In this document: piece after piece, positions 43,163 to 51,219 of the stretch
Layout of the letters: every line of letters starts with the position of its first letter
How positions within the stretch are numbered: position 1 is the stretch's first letter
Source of the DNA: Paenibacillus senegalensis JC66
GTDB taxonomy: Bacteria > Bacillota > Bacilli > Paenibacillales > NBRC-103111
DNA: 64,000 nt
Assembly (NCBI RefSeq): GCF_000285515.1
Contig: NZ_HE610959.1
Coordinates: forward strand, 10,183-74,182
Direction of reading: 5' to 3'
Program-made: the position numbers and the translations under genes
Notes under the pieces: model-generated
The model's database searches: none
What the model was told of the DNA's origin: nothing
The model's input: the letters and a program-made list of their open reading frames with translations, nothing else

Positions 43163-44038
43163 CTAGCCCGCCTCCTTATGGCGCAGCAATCTAAGTTGCA
43201 CGAGGGTAACCAGCATAATAATCATCATCAGAATGAACGACATCGTAGCGCCAAGGCCAATGTTATTCATGACAAAAGCATTGCGGTAAATGTAAAATGC
43301 CATTGTATAAGTACTGGTACCGGGGCCGCCGTTGGTAAGTACGTAAACAATATCAAAAATTTGCAGCGCCCAGATTGTGCAGATCACAATACCAAAGGTT
43401 AGGGCGTGGCGGATAAGCGGCAGGATCATCATGTAGAACATTTTGAAATGGCTGACGCCATCCAGGCTCGCGGCCTCCATAATTTCCTTGGGTACTTCCT
43501 GCATCGCTGCCAGATAGGTTAGCGAATAAAAACCGATGCCGCGATAAACCTCGATAACCGCAATGATGATCAAGGCAGTGAATCCGTTAGCCAGCCAGGT
43601 CTGGTTGGACAGACCCAGCAAGCTAAAGAAATTGTTGATGATTCCCTTATCGTGATTTAACAGGTAGCCCCATACAATACTGGTGACAATGATCGAGCTG
43701 AGCAAAGGAAAGAAAACAAACGCTTTCATGATGCTTTTCAATCTCGAGCTCTTTACCGCATAGATCCCATAAGCGACGAACAACGCTGAAATAGTCGATA
43801 ACGGAACAACCATCAGTGTAAGCAGCAAAGTATTGTTCAAACTTCGCCAAAATAACGAGTCGCGCATCGCATCTTTAAAATTTTGCAGACCGACAAATTG
43901 AAACGAGGTGAGAAACGTCCCTTGATGAAAAATAAAATAGATTGCCGCGACGAACGGCAGCGCCATAAAGATGGCAAAGCAAAGCATTTTGGGAGCTAAC
44001 AGCAGATAGGCTTCCAAATGTTTTTTCAAGTTGTTCAC
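43163..44038 (-). CDS. Sugar ABC transporter permease (MalF/UgpA type)
   Basis: A 291-residue permease with about six helices, starting with a cytoplasmic NNLKKHLEAYLLLAP segment. The EAA loop is KEIMEAASLDGVSHFKMFYMM. It is the partner of the MalG-type permease downstream and directly follows the binding-protein gene (8 bases). The CUT1-type set suggests an oligosaccharide or a sugar-like substrate. Confidence 0.93.
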   Translation of the reverse strand: MNNLKKHLEAYLLLAPKMLCFAIFMALPFVAAIYFIFHQGTFLTSFQFVGLQNFKDAMRDSLFWRSLNNTLLLTLMVVPLSTISALFVAYGIYAVKSSRLKSIMKAFVFFPLLSSIIVTSIVWGYLLNHDKGIINNFFSLLGLSNQTWLANGFTALIIIAVIEVYRGIGFYSLTYLAAMQEVPKEIMEAASLDGVSHFKMFYMMILPLIRHALTFGIVICTIWALQIFDIVYVLTNGGPGTSTYTMAFYIYRNAFVMNNIGLGATMSFILMMIIMLVTLVQLRLLRHKEAG

Positions 44039-44046
44039 CTATTTCT

Positions 44047-45372
44047 TCATTGGTTTGCCTGGATTTGACGGTTTATGCTTTCTTCTGCCGCATCCAGCGC
44101 TGCTTGAGGGTCTTTGCCTGTCATGACTTCCTGCATGGCCGGCCCCAGAACATCCCATAGCGAAAAAGGTAACGGAATATTCGGACCGAGGTAATCGAAT
44201 TGGGTGAATACCCGGGTTTCCGGCATATCCGGATATAAATCCTCACTATCCTTTAAGGTGCTGGCAAAGCCGACAGCTTGTAAAAACTCGCGGGAATTTT
44301 CCAATTCAGACAAGTAAGAGATGAACTTCATCGCTTCTTCCGGATGCTTTGCCGTCTCCGGAACAAACAGCATACCTACGGCGCCATTGGTCAAACGGCT
44401 GCCGCCAGGGCCCTCCGGCCAAAAATCAGAGCCAAGCGGAAAATCGGGGTAATCGTTATATTTACGCTGTACCGTATCGGTGCCGCCAATCACCATCGCA
44501 ATTTTCCCTTCAAAAAAAGCATCAAAAATTTCATAATCTTTATAAATCCCTATTGGCGGCGCCGCTTTGTGTTTATGAATCAAATCAGCAAAGAAGGTTA
44601 TACCCGTTAGTCCTTCCGGGGTATTGAAAGCTGCTTTACTCAAATCATCCGTGACCAGATCTGCTCCCGCTTGCCAAAAAGGACCGTAAGTCAAGTTAAA
44701 TGAGAACATTCCTCTTTCATTTCCGGGTATCCCCATTCCCCATTGAGTAGTAGTTCCATTCTCCACAATGGTCAGCTTCTGTGCGGCTTCCACCCACTCA
44801 TCCCAAGTTTGCGGTGCTCGATCATATCCCGCTTCCTGGAGCAATTGCTCATTATACAGCAGCTGCCATCCGGAAATAGCGACCCAGGGAACGCCATATT
44901 GCCTGCCCTTATATTGTCCCTGTAAAACGGTTTCTTCCGTTAATAGCGGTTCCAGCTGCTGCCAGTGAGAGGCAAAACGGTCTGAATTCAAATCCGCCAG
45001 GTGGCCCCCATCTGCAAATTGCGGAAACCAGCCCGAAGGCAAGTAAAATACATCAGGCGCTTGGCCTCCGACAAATGCAGCCGTAAGATTTTGGGTCAAG
45101 GATTCCCAGGGAGGAATCGTAAAGTTAATTTTGATACCGGGATTTTCCGCTTCGAACCTGTCAATAATTGGCTGTATGAATTGACTGTCATCCGCCGTTT
45201 GAGGCGGATTCCAAAACTGTAGGGTGACCTGTTCGGAAGCAGCAGGGGAATTACCGGAAGCTCCCGATGTATCGGCGGAGTCAGCGTCAGCTGGCGGATT
45301 GGAACTGCAGGCAGCCAGACTTGCACTTACTATGGCAATACCCGTCCATGATAAAAGCGTTTTCAATTTCAT
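44047..45372 (-). CDS. Sugar-type ABC transporter solute-binding lipoprotein
   Basis: A 441-residue family 1 extracellular binding protein. The signal peptide ends in a SLAAC lipobox (Cys at 22), followed by a Ser/Asp-rich linker. The body shows typical wording: VTLQFWNPPQT, FEAENPGIKINFTIPPWESL, GQAPDVFYL and PEEAMKFISYLSE. It captures the substrate of operon B outside the cell and hands it to the two permeases. ATG lies 12 bases after AGGGAGG, a slightly long spacing. A possible operator-like TTCAATAAACATGAA lies 60 bases upstream but is one base longer than the proposed IclR sites. Confidence 0.92.
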   Translation of the reverse strand: MKLKTLLSWTGIAIVSASLAACSSNPPADADSADTSGASGNSPAASEQVTLQFWNPPQTADDSQFIQPIIDRFEAENPGIKINFTIPPWESLTQNLTAAFVGGQAPDVFYLPSGWFPQFADGGHLADLNSDRFASHWQQLEPLLTEETVLQGQYKGRQYGVPWVAISGWQLLYNEQLLQEAGYDRAPQTWDEWVEAAQKLTIVENGTTTQWGMGIPGNERGMFSFNLTYGPFWQAGADLVTDDLSKAAFNTPEGLTGITFFADLIHKHKAAPPIGIYKDYEIFDAFFEGKIAMVIGGTDTVQRKYNDYPDFPLGSDFWPEGPGGSRLTNGAVGMLFVPETAKHPEEAMKFISYLSELENSREFLQAVGFASTLKDSEDLYPDMPETRVFTQFDYLGPNIPLPFSLWDVLGPAMQEVMTGKDPQAALDAAEESINRQIQANQ

Positions 45373-45464
45373 GATTTTAAATAGTCCTCCCTTTCTAATG
45401 TCCTTGCTTTCTTCATCTCTACATCTTGGACTTCAATAAACATGAAACATGCCCCATCCTTAAG

Positions 45465-46568
45465 CTAAATTCGCAAGCGATCAAGCTGCTCTTCATCCAA
45501 GCTTAACCCGAGTCCCGGACGTTCCGGAACAAACAGCTGTCCGTCTCTGATCGTTAGATCTTCAGTTACCAGATCTGATTGATAGCCGGTAAACCCTCTA
45601 ATATCGGAAGCAAAGCTTGACAGGTTGGGCATAGCGATAGCCAGATGAGCAGAAGCCACCGCACCAATGCGTCCTTCCGGCATTGAACCAATCGTGCAAG
45701 GGACGTTATACAGGGCAGCCAGTTCAAACAGGCTCCTCGACGCTGCCAGGCCGCCTGCCTCACTGACATAAACATGCAGCAGGTCCGCCGCTCCTTTATC
45801 CAGAGCTATCTTCGCCTGCTTAATCTCCCACGCTCCTTCATCAAGCAAAATCAATGCATCGGTATGCTCCCTAAGCCAAACGGTATCCTCAATATATTCC
45901 GCTGGAAGAGGCTGCTCAATAATCTCTACTCCCCACTTGACCATCTCGTCAATTAACCGTTTGGCTTGTTTGCGATTACTCCAGGCCATATTGGCGTCTA
46001 CTCTGAGACGAATGTGATCCGGAATCGCTCGCCTGATGCTGCTTACCGTGCACAAATCTTGACGATCATCCAGGCCTACTTTAATCTTGAGCTCCTTGTA
46101 GCCTTCCTCCACTTTACGTTCGGCTGTCTTCACCATGTTCTCTATTGAATCGATAGGCACTCCTCCAGTCAAGGGGATTGAATGGCGGACCTTTCCGCCT
46201 AACAGCTGGTAAACCGGTATATTCAAATGCTTGCCCAGCAGATCGAAGAGTGCCATTTCAACTCCTGCTTTGGCCAATAGATGCCTCTGGGAAAATGAGC
46301 ACATGGAATCCATTTTGCGGCAAATGGCATTGATATTAGTCAAATGCTCGCCTACTACCAAGGAAGTCCAATGGTTGCGCACCTCTTGGCATAAGCTATG
46401 TACTCCGCCAAACCAAGCTAAAGCGATTTCGCCTATTCCGTATAAACCGGATTCTGCTGTTACTTTCACCAGTCCATGATTGGAGCAAGAATAAGTGCCG
46501 AGACTGTCAGATACCGGTTCTTGAAAAGGCAGTCGTACAGCTATCACTTCCAGGGAAATGATTCTCAA
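45465..46568 (-). CDS. Enolase-superfamily enzyme (muconate cycloisomerase/mandelate racemase-like), atypical active site
   Basis: A 367-residue member of the enolase superfamily. The N-terminal capping domain is followed by the barrel with ELKIKVG (KxK), LRVDANMAW (metal Asp), EIIEQPLP (metal Glu) and LILLDEGAW (metal Asp/Glu). The position of the second catalytic Lys of the muconate-cycloisomerase subgroup reads LHVYVSEAGG, so Lys is Tyr. No His-Asp dyad of the mandelate-racemase type is evident. Dehydration or epimerisation of a sugar acid or lactone is possible, by an altered mechanism. I place the start at TTG 46568 because AAGGAG abuts the upstream ATG 46574 directly but is 6 bases from the TTG. 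Second gene of operon B. Confidence 0.85.
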   Translation of the reverse strand: MRIISLEVIAVRLPFQEPVSDSLGTYSCSNHGLVKVTAESGLYGIGEIALAWFGGVHSLCQEVRNHWTSLVVGEHLTNINAICRKMDSMCSFSQRHLLAKAGVEMALFDLLGKHLNIPVYQLLGGKVRHSIPLTGGVPIDSIENMVKTAERKVEEGYKELKIKVGLDDRQDLCTVSSIRRAIPDHIRLRVDANMAWSNRKQAKRLIDEMVKWGVEIIEQPLPAEYIEDTVWLREHTDALILLDEGAWEIKQAKIALDKGAADLLHVYVSEAGGLAASRSLFELAALYNVPCTIGSMPEGRIGAVASAHLAIAMPNLSSFASDIRGFTGYQSDLVTEDLTIRDGQLFVPERPGLGLSLDEEQLDRLRI

Positions 46569-46622
46569 ATCCATCTCCTTCTTTCTATGAGAATGAAGCT
46601 CGCTCTCTTCAGGCGGGCTTAT

Positions 46623-47474
46623 TCAATTTAACCCAAGCAGTTCCACCGTGTTCCGAGCAAGCATGCGCTCTATCACGTCCTCCCGGATTCGCGGCAGCCG
46701 GGTACCTTCAACCATCTCATTAAGACCATATAGGGAACGAAGTGTTTCGTCTGGAGTACTGAACGGGAAATCGCTTCCAAAAAGAAGTTTGTCCTCAATG
46801 CCATACTCGATAGCCAAAATAATAGCGTTATACATCTGCCAGGGCCTTGAGCCTAATGCTGAAATATCTGTATACATGTTCGGATGTTTTCTGACTACAC
46901 TTATCGTCTCCTCGACCCACGGATGTCCGAGATGTGCAATGATCATTTTCAGATTGGGAAAGGCCCGGGCTATCGGATCCAAGGCGGCCGGACGTGATTT
47001 CTCAAGCGGTCCCTCGGAGACAAACGAGGTCCCCTGGTGCCACATCACTGGCAAGCGGAGCTCTTCTGCCTTGGCGTACAAAGGGAAACATATATTGTCC
47101 AAGGGATGAAAATCTTGATAAATAGGCGCCAGTTTAAGCCCTTTTAAATTTAGCTCTTTAATAGCCTGCTCCAGCAGGCGGGAGGCTTTCGGCCTTTTAG
47201 GATCCACACTGGCAAAGCCAAACAAGCGGGATGGACTACTGGCAACATAGCCCGCCACATATTCGTTCGGTACTACAAAACCTGTTGCGGGAGCATCAAC
47301 AGCAAGCACTATAGCACCGGAACAAGATGCTACCGCTGCTTTATGCTCATCTATGGTGCAAGCAAAATGAAAATCCGCCCCCCAGGCTCTTTGTGCTGCT
47401 GCGAGAAAAGGCCCGGACAAATGACTCATTTCAGCAATATGGGTGTGACAATCGAAAACAGCTTGCTTACTCAT
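46623..47474 (-). CDS. Amidohydrolase_2-family hydrolase (operon B, first; paralog of 14705)
   Basis: A 283-residue barrel hydrolase. It has FDCHTHIAEM (HxH), WHQGTSFV, IIAHLGHPWV and LFGSDFPFSTP with the catalytic Asp. Long stretches run parallel to the operon A protein (VVPNEYVAGYV/NVPNEYVAEYV, LKLAPIYQDFHP/LKLGPIYQNFYP). It is the first gene of operon B, reading away from IclR regulator 2. ATG 47474 follows GGGAGG by 8 bases. A lactonase or similar hydrolytic role on the same or a related compound as in operon A is inferred. Confidence 0.88.
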   Translation of the reverse strand: MSKQAVFDCHTHIAEMSHLSGPFLAAAQRAWGADFHFACTIDEHKAAVASCSGAIVLAVDAPATGFVVPNEYVAGYVASSPSRLFGFASVDPKRPKASRLLEQAIKELNLKGLKLAPIYQDFHPLDNICFPLYAKAEELRLPVMWHQGTSFVSEGPLEKSRPAALDPIARAFPNLKMIIAHLGHPWVEETISVVRKHPNMYTDISALGSRPWQMYNAIILAIEYGIEDKLLFGSDFPFSTPDETLRSLYGLNEMVEGTRLPRIREDVIERMLARNTVELLGLN

Positions 47475-47525
47475 GTAAACAACCTCCCTTCCTTTTACAA
47501 TCCACAATGGAATTCTATTCCTTAT

Positions 47526-47541
47526 GTTCTACATACAGAAT
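47526..47541 (+). promoter_or_regulatory. Proposed IclR operator, site 4
   Basis: GTTCTACATACAGAAT, 52 bases upstream of the first gene of operon B. Compared with site 3 both palindrome halves are changed in a matching way (TTCA...TGAA to TTCT...AGAA), so symmetry is kept. Confidence 0.6.
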
Positions 47542-47659
47542 AATAGTTCTTTATATTGATTGTCAATTTATTTTTTGCGTAATATCCGTCTTTTTTATTG
47601 CTTAATATTTAAAAATTGAGTATGATTTTTTTAGGTAACAGCTTATGTTAACTTACTCT

Positions 47660-47675
47660 GTTCAATATACTGAAT
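47660..47675 (+). promoter_or_regulatory. Proposed IclR operator, site 3
   Basis: GTTCAATATACTGAAT, 41 bases upstream of IclR regulator 2. It is the best match to the five-site consensus and lies where it would overlap the regulator's own promoter. Confidence 0.7.
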
Positions 47676-47715
47676 AGAAAGTTAAGACAGATTTCATTAA
47701 AGCAGGAGGAACTTC

Positions 47716-48525
47716 ATGGATAAATCTACTAAGGGAACAATAAAATATAACGTTCCCGCCCTAGAGAAAGCGATATCAATTCTTGAATTGCTGACAGATA
47801 AGAAAACCGGCTTAGCCATCTCCGATATTTGTCAGGCTTTAAGCCTTCCTAAAACTACAGTTTTTACTATTCTAAACACACTGGAAGCGCACAATCTAGT
47901 TCAAAAATTGCCTTCAGGCGCTTTCAAACTTGGACTGGGCCTATTCAGACTCGGAATGAACGCTTACCATCTTGTCGACTTCAAAGAAATTTGTGTTCCG
48001 TATATGGAACATCTGCGTGAGACAACCTCATTTTCCACCCATTTGGGTCTTTATTCTCAAGGCGAAATGATAATTGTAGATAAATTGGAAGGACCGGGCA
48101 TGATCCGGTTTAACACCTATATTGGTGAAAGAAAACAATTGAACACCTCCGCGGTAGGAAAGGCTATTTGCGCTTATCTGGACGAAGAGGAACTGGCTCT
48201 TGTAATCGATAAGGGCTTGAAATGTTTGACCCCGAATTCCATTTGCACAGAGCAAAGCTTCCGCGATCATTTAAAGCTGGTAAGGAAGTTCGGTTATGCG
48301 GTGGATGATGAAGAAGGAGAAATTGGTATCCGTTGTGTAGCCACTCCTATTTTTAACCATGAAGGAAAAGTGCACGGCGGGATCAGTGTGTCTACGATTA
48401 AAAACAACCTGTCCACACAGAAGATTCCAGAAATCGGACAACTGCTTATGGAGGCCTGTGCAGGAATTTCTAGTCAATTGGGCTATATCGGACCTTATCC
48501 GGTACAACCTATTGCCGCCAAATAA
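47716..48525 (+). CDS. IclR-family transcriptional regulator 2
   Basis: A 269-residue regulator: N-terminal winged helix with SLPKTTVFTILNTLE as recognition segment, and a C-terminal effector domain with VDKLEGPGMIRF, TSAVGKAI and DDEEGEIGIRCVATPI. ATG follows AGGAGG by 6 bases. It is divergent from operon B with two proposed operators in the 240-base gap. It is a paralog of IclR 1 at 17417; the DNA-reading helix is nearly the same, so cross-recognition of the operators of both operons is probable. Effector unknown. Confidence 0.93.
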   Translation: MDKSTKGTIKYNVPALEKAISILELLTDKKTGLAISDICQALSLPKTTVFTILNTLEAHNLVQKLPSGAFKLGLGLFRLGMNAYHLVDFKEICVPYMEHLRETTSFSTHLGLYSQGEMIIVDKLEGPGMIRFNTYIGERKQLNTSAVGKAICAYLDEEELALVIDKGLKCLTPNSICTEQSFRDHLKLVRKFGYAVDDEEGEIGIRCVATPIFNHEGKVHGGISVSTIKNNLSTQKIPEIGQLLMEACAGISSQLGYIGPYPVQPIAAK

Positions 48526-48713
48526 AGACCGGTATAGATGCCCTCTTATGAAGGCTTGTGAAGCTTTCAAATAGTGCATCAAGATAGTGCTTTAAGATAG
48601 TGCTTCAAGAACGAAAGATACGTGGGAAGGCGTGCTTGACTTCTAGTTGTTACGGTTTATGTTATAGCTTGCATCTAAGTATAATGGGCACAATTTGTGA
48701 GGAGAAAAAAATA

Positions 48714-49226
48714 ATGAAGAAGATCTTTTTATCCATTAGCGTATGCTCAATAGCCCTCGGGCTGTTTTTGTATTTTTATACCTTTCCCGTGCCCATCCAG
48801 CAAGTGCATCGGGCAGTGCAGTTTAACTATGGAGATCCTCAATCCGTCGAACATACCCGTGTGTATATAGATGGAGTTCTTGAACGGCCTATCGGCAGAG
48901 ACCATTATTTCAAGGGCTCTATGATTTGGGAACACCTCGATCGAACGAAAACTTACGAAACTCAAATTTGGATCAGAAGGAACGAAATGGCTGTTATATC
49001 TTACTTCGGGATGAATCAGGACGGAACGCCTTCTGTTTTTTTCTTAGGGCGGGCTCAAGTAGAAGGCGAATTTGCCCAAATTTTCGTAGAACTGGCTCCG
49101 GAGGAAGAAGTGAATACCCGGCAGACTGAGCGTTCCTTTCTAGCAGCTCCAGCCGGAAGCTACGAGGAAGGAATGAATATGATTCAGGATGATTATGAAG
49201 TCCATTACAGTTCATTGAAAGAATAA
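48714..49226 (+). CDS. Small membrane-anchored or secreted protein, unknown
   Basis: A 170-residue protein. Residues 1-24 are a signal anchor (MKKIFLSISVCSIALGLFLYFY); the rest is hydrophilic and beta-rich with motifs such as RVYIDGVLERPIG and GRAQVEGEFAQIFVEL, and no cysteines after the anchor. I do not recognise the family. Start ATG 48714 has GAGGAG 9 bases upstream; the longer frame is unsupported. It is followed by a terminator and has no operon partners. Confidence 0.75.
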   Translation: MKKIFLSISVCSIALGLFLYFYTFPVPIQQVHRAVQFNYGDPQSVEHTRVYIDGVLERPIGRDHYFKGSMIWEHLDRTKTYETQIWIRRNEMAVISYFGMNQDGTPSVFFLGRAQVEGEFAQIFVELAPEEEVNTRQTERSFLAAPAGSYEEGMNMIQDDYEVHYSSLKE

Positions 49227-49307
49227 AGCCCGCATTGGCGGGGCGTTAAGAATGTAGCGTCAAACAAACGGCGCCGCTTGCACCAAGCCACTAGCCCTCA
49301 CCATGAC

Positions 49308-49346
49308 AAAAGCACCGGCATGCTCATTAGTCTCCGGTGCTTTTTA
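49308..49346 (+). terminator. Terminator between the small secreted protein and barstar genes
   Basis: AAAAGCACCGG and CCGGTGCTTTT form perfect 11-base arms, with T residues following. It can also stop the convergent barstar transcript (stop at 49405). Confidence 0.85.
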
Positions 49347-49404
49347 TAGGTTCAGCTGCCTTTTAAATAGGTTCAGCTTCCTTATTCCATACTGTTAGAT
49401 GCTC

Positions 49405-49677
49405 CTAATTAACTACAAAATGGAACCCTTCCAGTTCCTCTTCGGCCTCCCTGAACAGTTGAGCAACCTTGCTGGCATATTCGCCTAATCTCTCCGCGCT
49501 AATCGAATAATGTTCCCAATAAATCGTCAGCGGGAGGCCTGCGCTCCCAGTCAAACCATCCCATAAAGCATCGAGATTTCGGCCATAATGATCGGGCAAG
49601 CCCAACTGCTCCTTCAGCTGCGAGTGAAGCTGTTCTCGGGATGTTATCGCACGCCCGTTTATACGTATTTCGTTCAT
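49405..49677 (-). CDS. Barstar-family ribonuclease inhibitor
   Basis: A 90-residue cytoplasmic inhibitor. The order of elements follows barstar: a strand (IRINGRAI), helix with QLHSQLKEQLGLPDHYGRN, then LDALWDGLTG with the Asp/Trp pair that plugs the barnase active site, and a C-terminal LFREAEEELEGFHFVV. Start ATG 49677, after GGAGGAGG; the frame upstream overlaps the nuclease end and lacks support. It directly follows the barnase gene, forming a toxin-immunity pair. Confidence 0.93.
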   Translation of the reverse strand: MNEIRINGRAITSREQLHSQLKEQLGLPDHYGRNLDALWDGLTGSAGLPLTIYWEHYSISAERLGEYASKVAQLFREAEEELEGFHFVVN

Positions 49678-49728
49678 TTTCCTCCTCCATCTTCGCTGGC
49701 ACTCGCGTTTGTCAGGCACGATTCCAGC

Positions 49729-50178
49729 TTACTCGAGACGTTCAAATGTGTCATAATGATCGACTGTTTTATAGATCAGACCGTCATTCGAAAAGACAAT
49801 CCGCTCCGGGCCGCGATGCCCTGATTCGTAATTAACGTCCGCTTCATACCAGATCCTTCCCGGCTCATCGGGCAGTCGGCCCTCCCGGTTGTAAAAGCGG
49901 TCACCGCCAATGCTGTACCCGGGAGCTACTTCGTGCAAATTTCCCTTCTCCGGTATCCATCCCTTCTCCCTGGCTTCCTCTTTGGTCAAATAATGATCAG
50001 GCAAGCTGCCATGCTTCTTAATATAGGCAGCGAGCTTTGCAAACTCATCCGTCTGCTGCTCATACGATCCTGTAGAAGAAGGAGTCGCTGCTGGCTGTTC
50101 AGCAGCCGGCAAGCATCCTGTAAACAGAAGTATAAAGCTAAGCAGTCCTATTATCCACTTGCTAACCTTCAAAACCAT
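49729..50178 (-). CDS. Barnase-family ribonuclease, exported, with possible lipobox
   Basis: A 149-residue guanyl-specific ribonuclease of the barnase type. The mature part shows DHYLTKEEAREKGWIP, GNLHEVAPGYSIGGDRFYNR, the catalytic Glu in WYEADVNY, Arg in GPERIVFSNDG, and His in KTVDHYDTF. The N-terminus is a signal sequence ending LLFTGC, which reads as a lipobox, so this version may be lipid-anchored rather than freely secreted, unlike the Bacillus amyloliquefaciens enzyme. The start ATG follows GGGAG. The inhibitor gene lies 52 bases downstream in the same direction. Confidence 0.93.
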   Translation of the reverse strand: MVLKVSKWIIGLLSFILLFTGCLPAAEQPAATPSSTGSYEQQTDEFAKLAAYIKKHGSLPDHYLTKEEAREKGWIPEKGNLHEVAPGYSIGGDRFYNREGRLPDEPGRIWYEADVNYESGHRGPERIVFSNDGLIYKTVDHYDTFERLE

Positions 50179-50237
50179 TATGCTCCCTTCCGCATCCTGA
50201 AAGCTTGATCCCTTACGCGGTATTCAGCTTATCCTAA

Positions 50238-50888
50238 TTATTTCGTTCCGGGGTTTACATTTCCGCTATGCGAGTGTCCTTCCTGAAAAAACATGCTCTG
50301 CATACGCGGCTCGTCCTTCCTGCGGGCTTGGTTCGGCCGGTGCGGATTATGTTCGAACCACTCGTCAGCCAGCATGCCGTATACCGCATGATCGATAAAT
50401 TGTTCGTTAATCCACTCTGCCTGTCTTATCGTACCCTCCCATTGAAATCCGAGTCTCTGGGCTACAGATCGGCTTTTTTCGTTATGAACTCCTGCCCGGA
50501 TTTCCATCCTGTTCAAACCAAGCTCTCCAAATACAAAATCCAGCAGAGCCTGACAAGAGCGCGTAACCAGCCCCAGACCTTGATACTGTTCCCCAATCCA
50601 GTAGCCAATTGAGGACTTGCGGTTTTTCCAGTCAATGTTGTGCAGACCTATACATCCGGCCAGCTTTCCCTTGTAGAAAATACCGGACTGAAACCCTAAA
50701 TTGCCGGCAAATTGCCGCCCGCTTGTCTCAATAAACAAGCGCGTGGCCTCTTCATTATGATTTTTCACCCATGGAAGCCATTGACTCAAATAATCCCGGT
50801 TTTGATTCGTCAGCTTGAACAATTCTTCCTTATGTCCAGGCTGCAGCAAAACTAACTTAAGCTCAGGGTTCAGCGGATGACAGTACAA
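50238..50888 (-). CDS. GNAT-family N-acetyltransferase (RimJ/RimL type)
   Basis: A 216-residue acetyltransferase. The RimL pattern is clear: LPWVKNHNEEATRLFI, AGCIGLHNIDWKNRKSSIGYWIGEQYQGLGLVT (acetyl-CoA binding QGxG), then GLNRMEIRAGVHNEKSRSVAQRLGF and the closing Y-G-M-L-xxEW. The C-terminal 30 residues (PHRPNQARRKDE...) are a family-external tail. Such enzymes acetylate ribosomal protein N-termini or small molecules. The TTG start follows AGGTGAGG. Single gene. Confidence 0.9.
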   Translation of the reverse strand: MYCHPLNPELKLVLLQPGHKEELFKLTNQNRDYLSQWLPWVKNHNEEATRLFIETSGRQFAGNLGFQSGIFYKGKLAGCIGLHNIDWKNRKSSIGYWIGEQYQGLGLVTRSCQALLDFVFGELGLNRMEIRAGVHNEKSRSVAQRLGFQWEGTIRQAEWINEQFIDHAVYGMLADEWFEHNPHRPNQARRKDEPRMQSMFFQEGHSHSGNVNPGTK

Positions 50889-51048
50889 GACCTCACCTTC
50901 CTTTTTCCTGCTTCCTTACCCTGTTAACCATTCTGCCCGAACCCGGCTTAATCCTGCTAACACAAAAAAACCTTCGGCCTTTACACAGCTTAATTCTTAT
51001 ACCGGCACGCAAATCTCGTACTAAATAAGCTTAAAGCGAGCGGTATTT

Positions 51049-51092
51049 GACTGGATTCAGACTGGATTCAGACTGGATTCAGACTGGATTTT
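51049..51092. repeat. 11-bp tandem repeat GACTGGATTCA
   Basis: Four copies start at 51049, 51060, 51071 and 51082; the last ends in TTTT. They lie in the 330-base gap between the acetyltransferase and the AbrB-type gene, which has no other recognised structure. Confidence 0.85.
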
Positions 51093-51219
51093 GGCCGGTT
51101 AAACCCTACTTCTCTAAAATTATGATAGAATAGTTCAGTCGACCGTAAGCAGGAAGAGCGGTCTATTCCCGGTTGATGGGAGCATAAGTCTACCGAATTT
51201 GCGAGGGAGCTTAAGGATC

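Noticed and set aside
45432-45446. TTCAATAAACATGAA as a sixth IclR site
   Set aside because: It is 15 rather than 14 bases between the palindrome ends, so the half-sites are out of phase with the other five; kept only as a remark.
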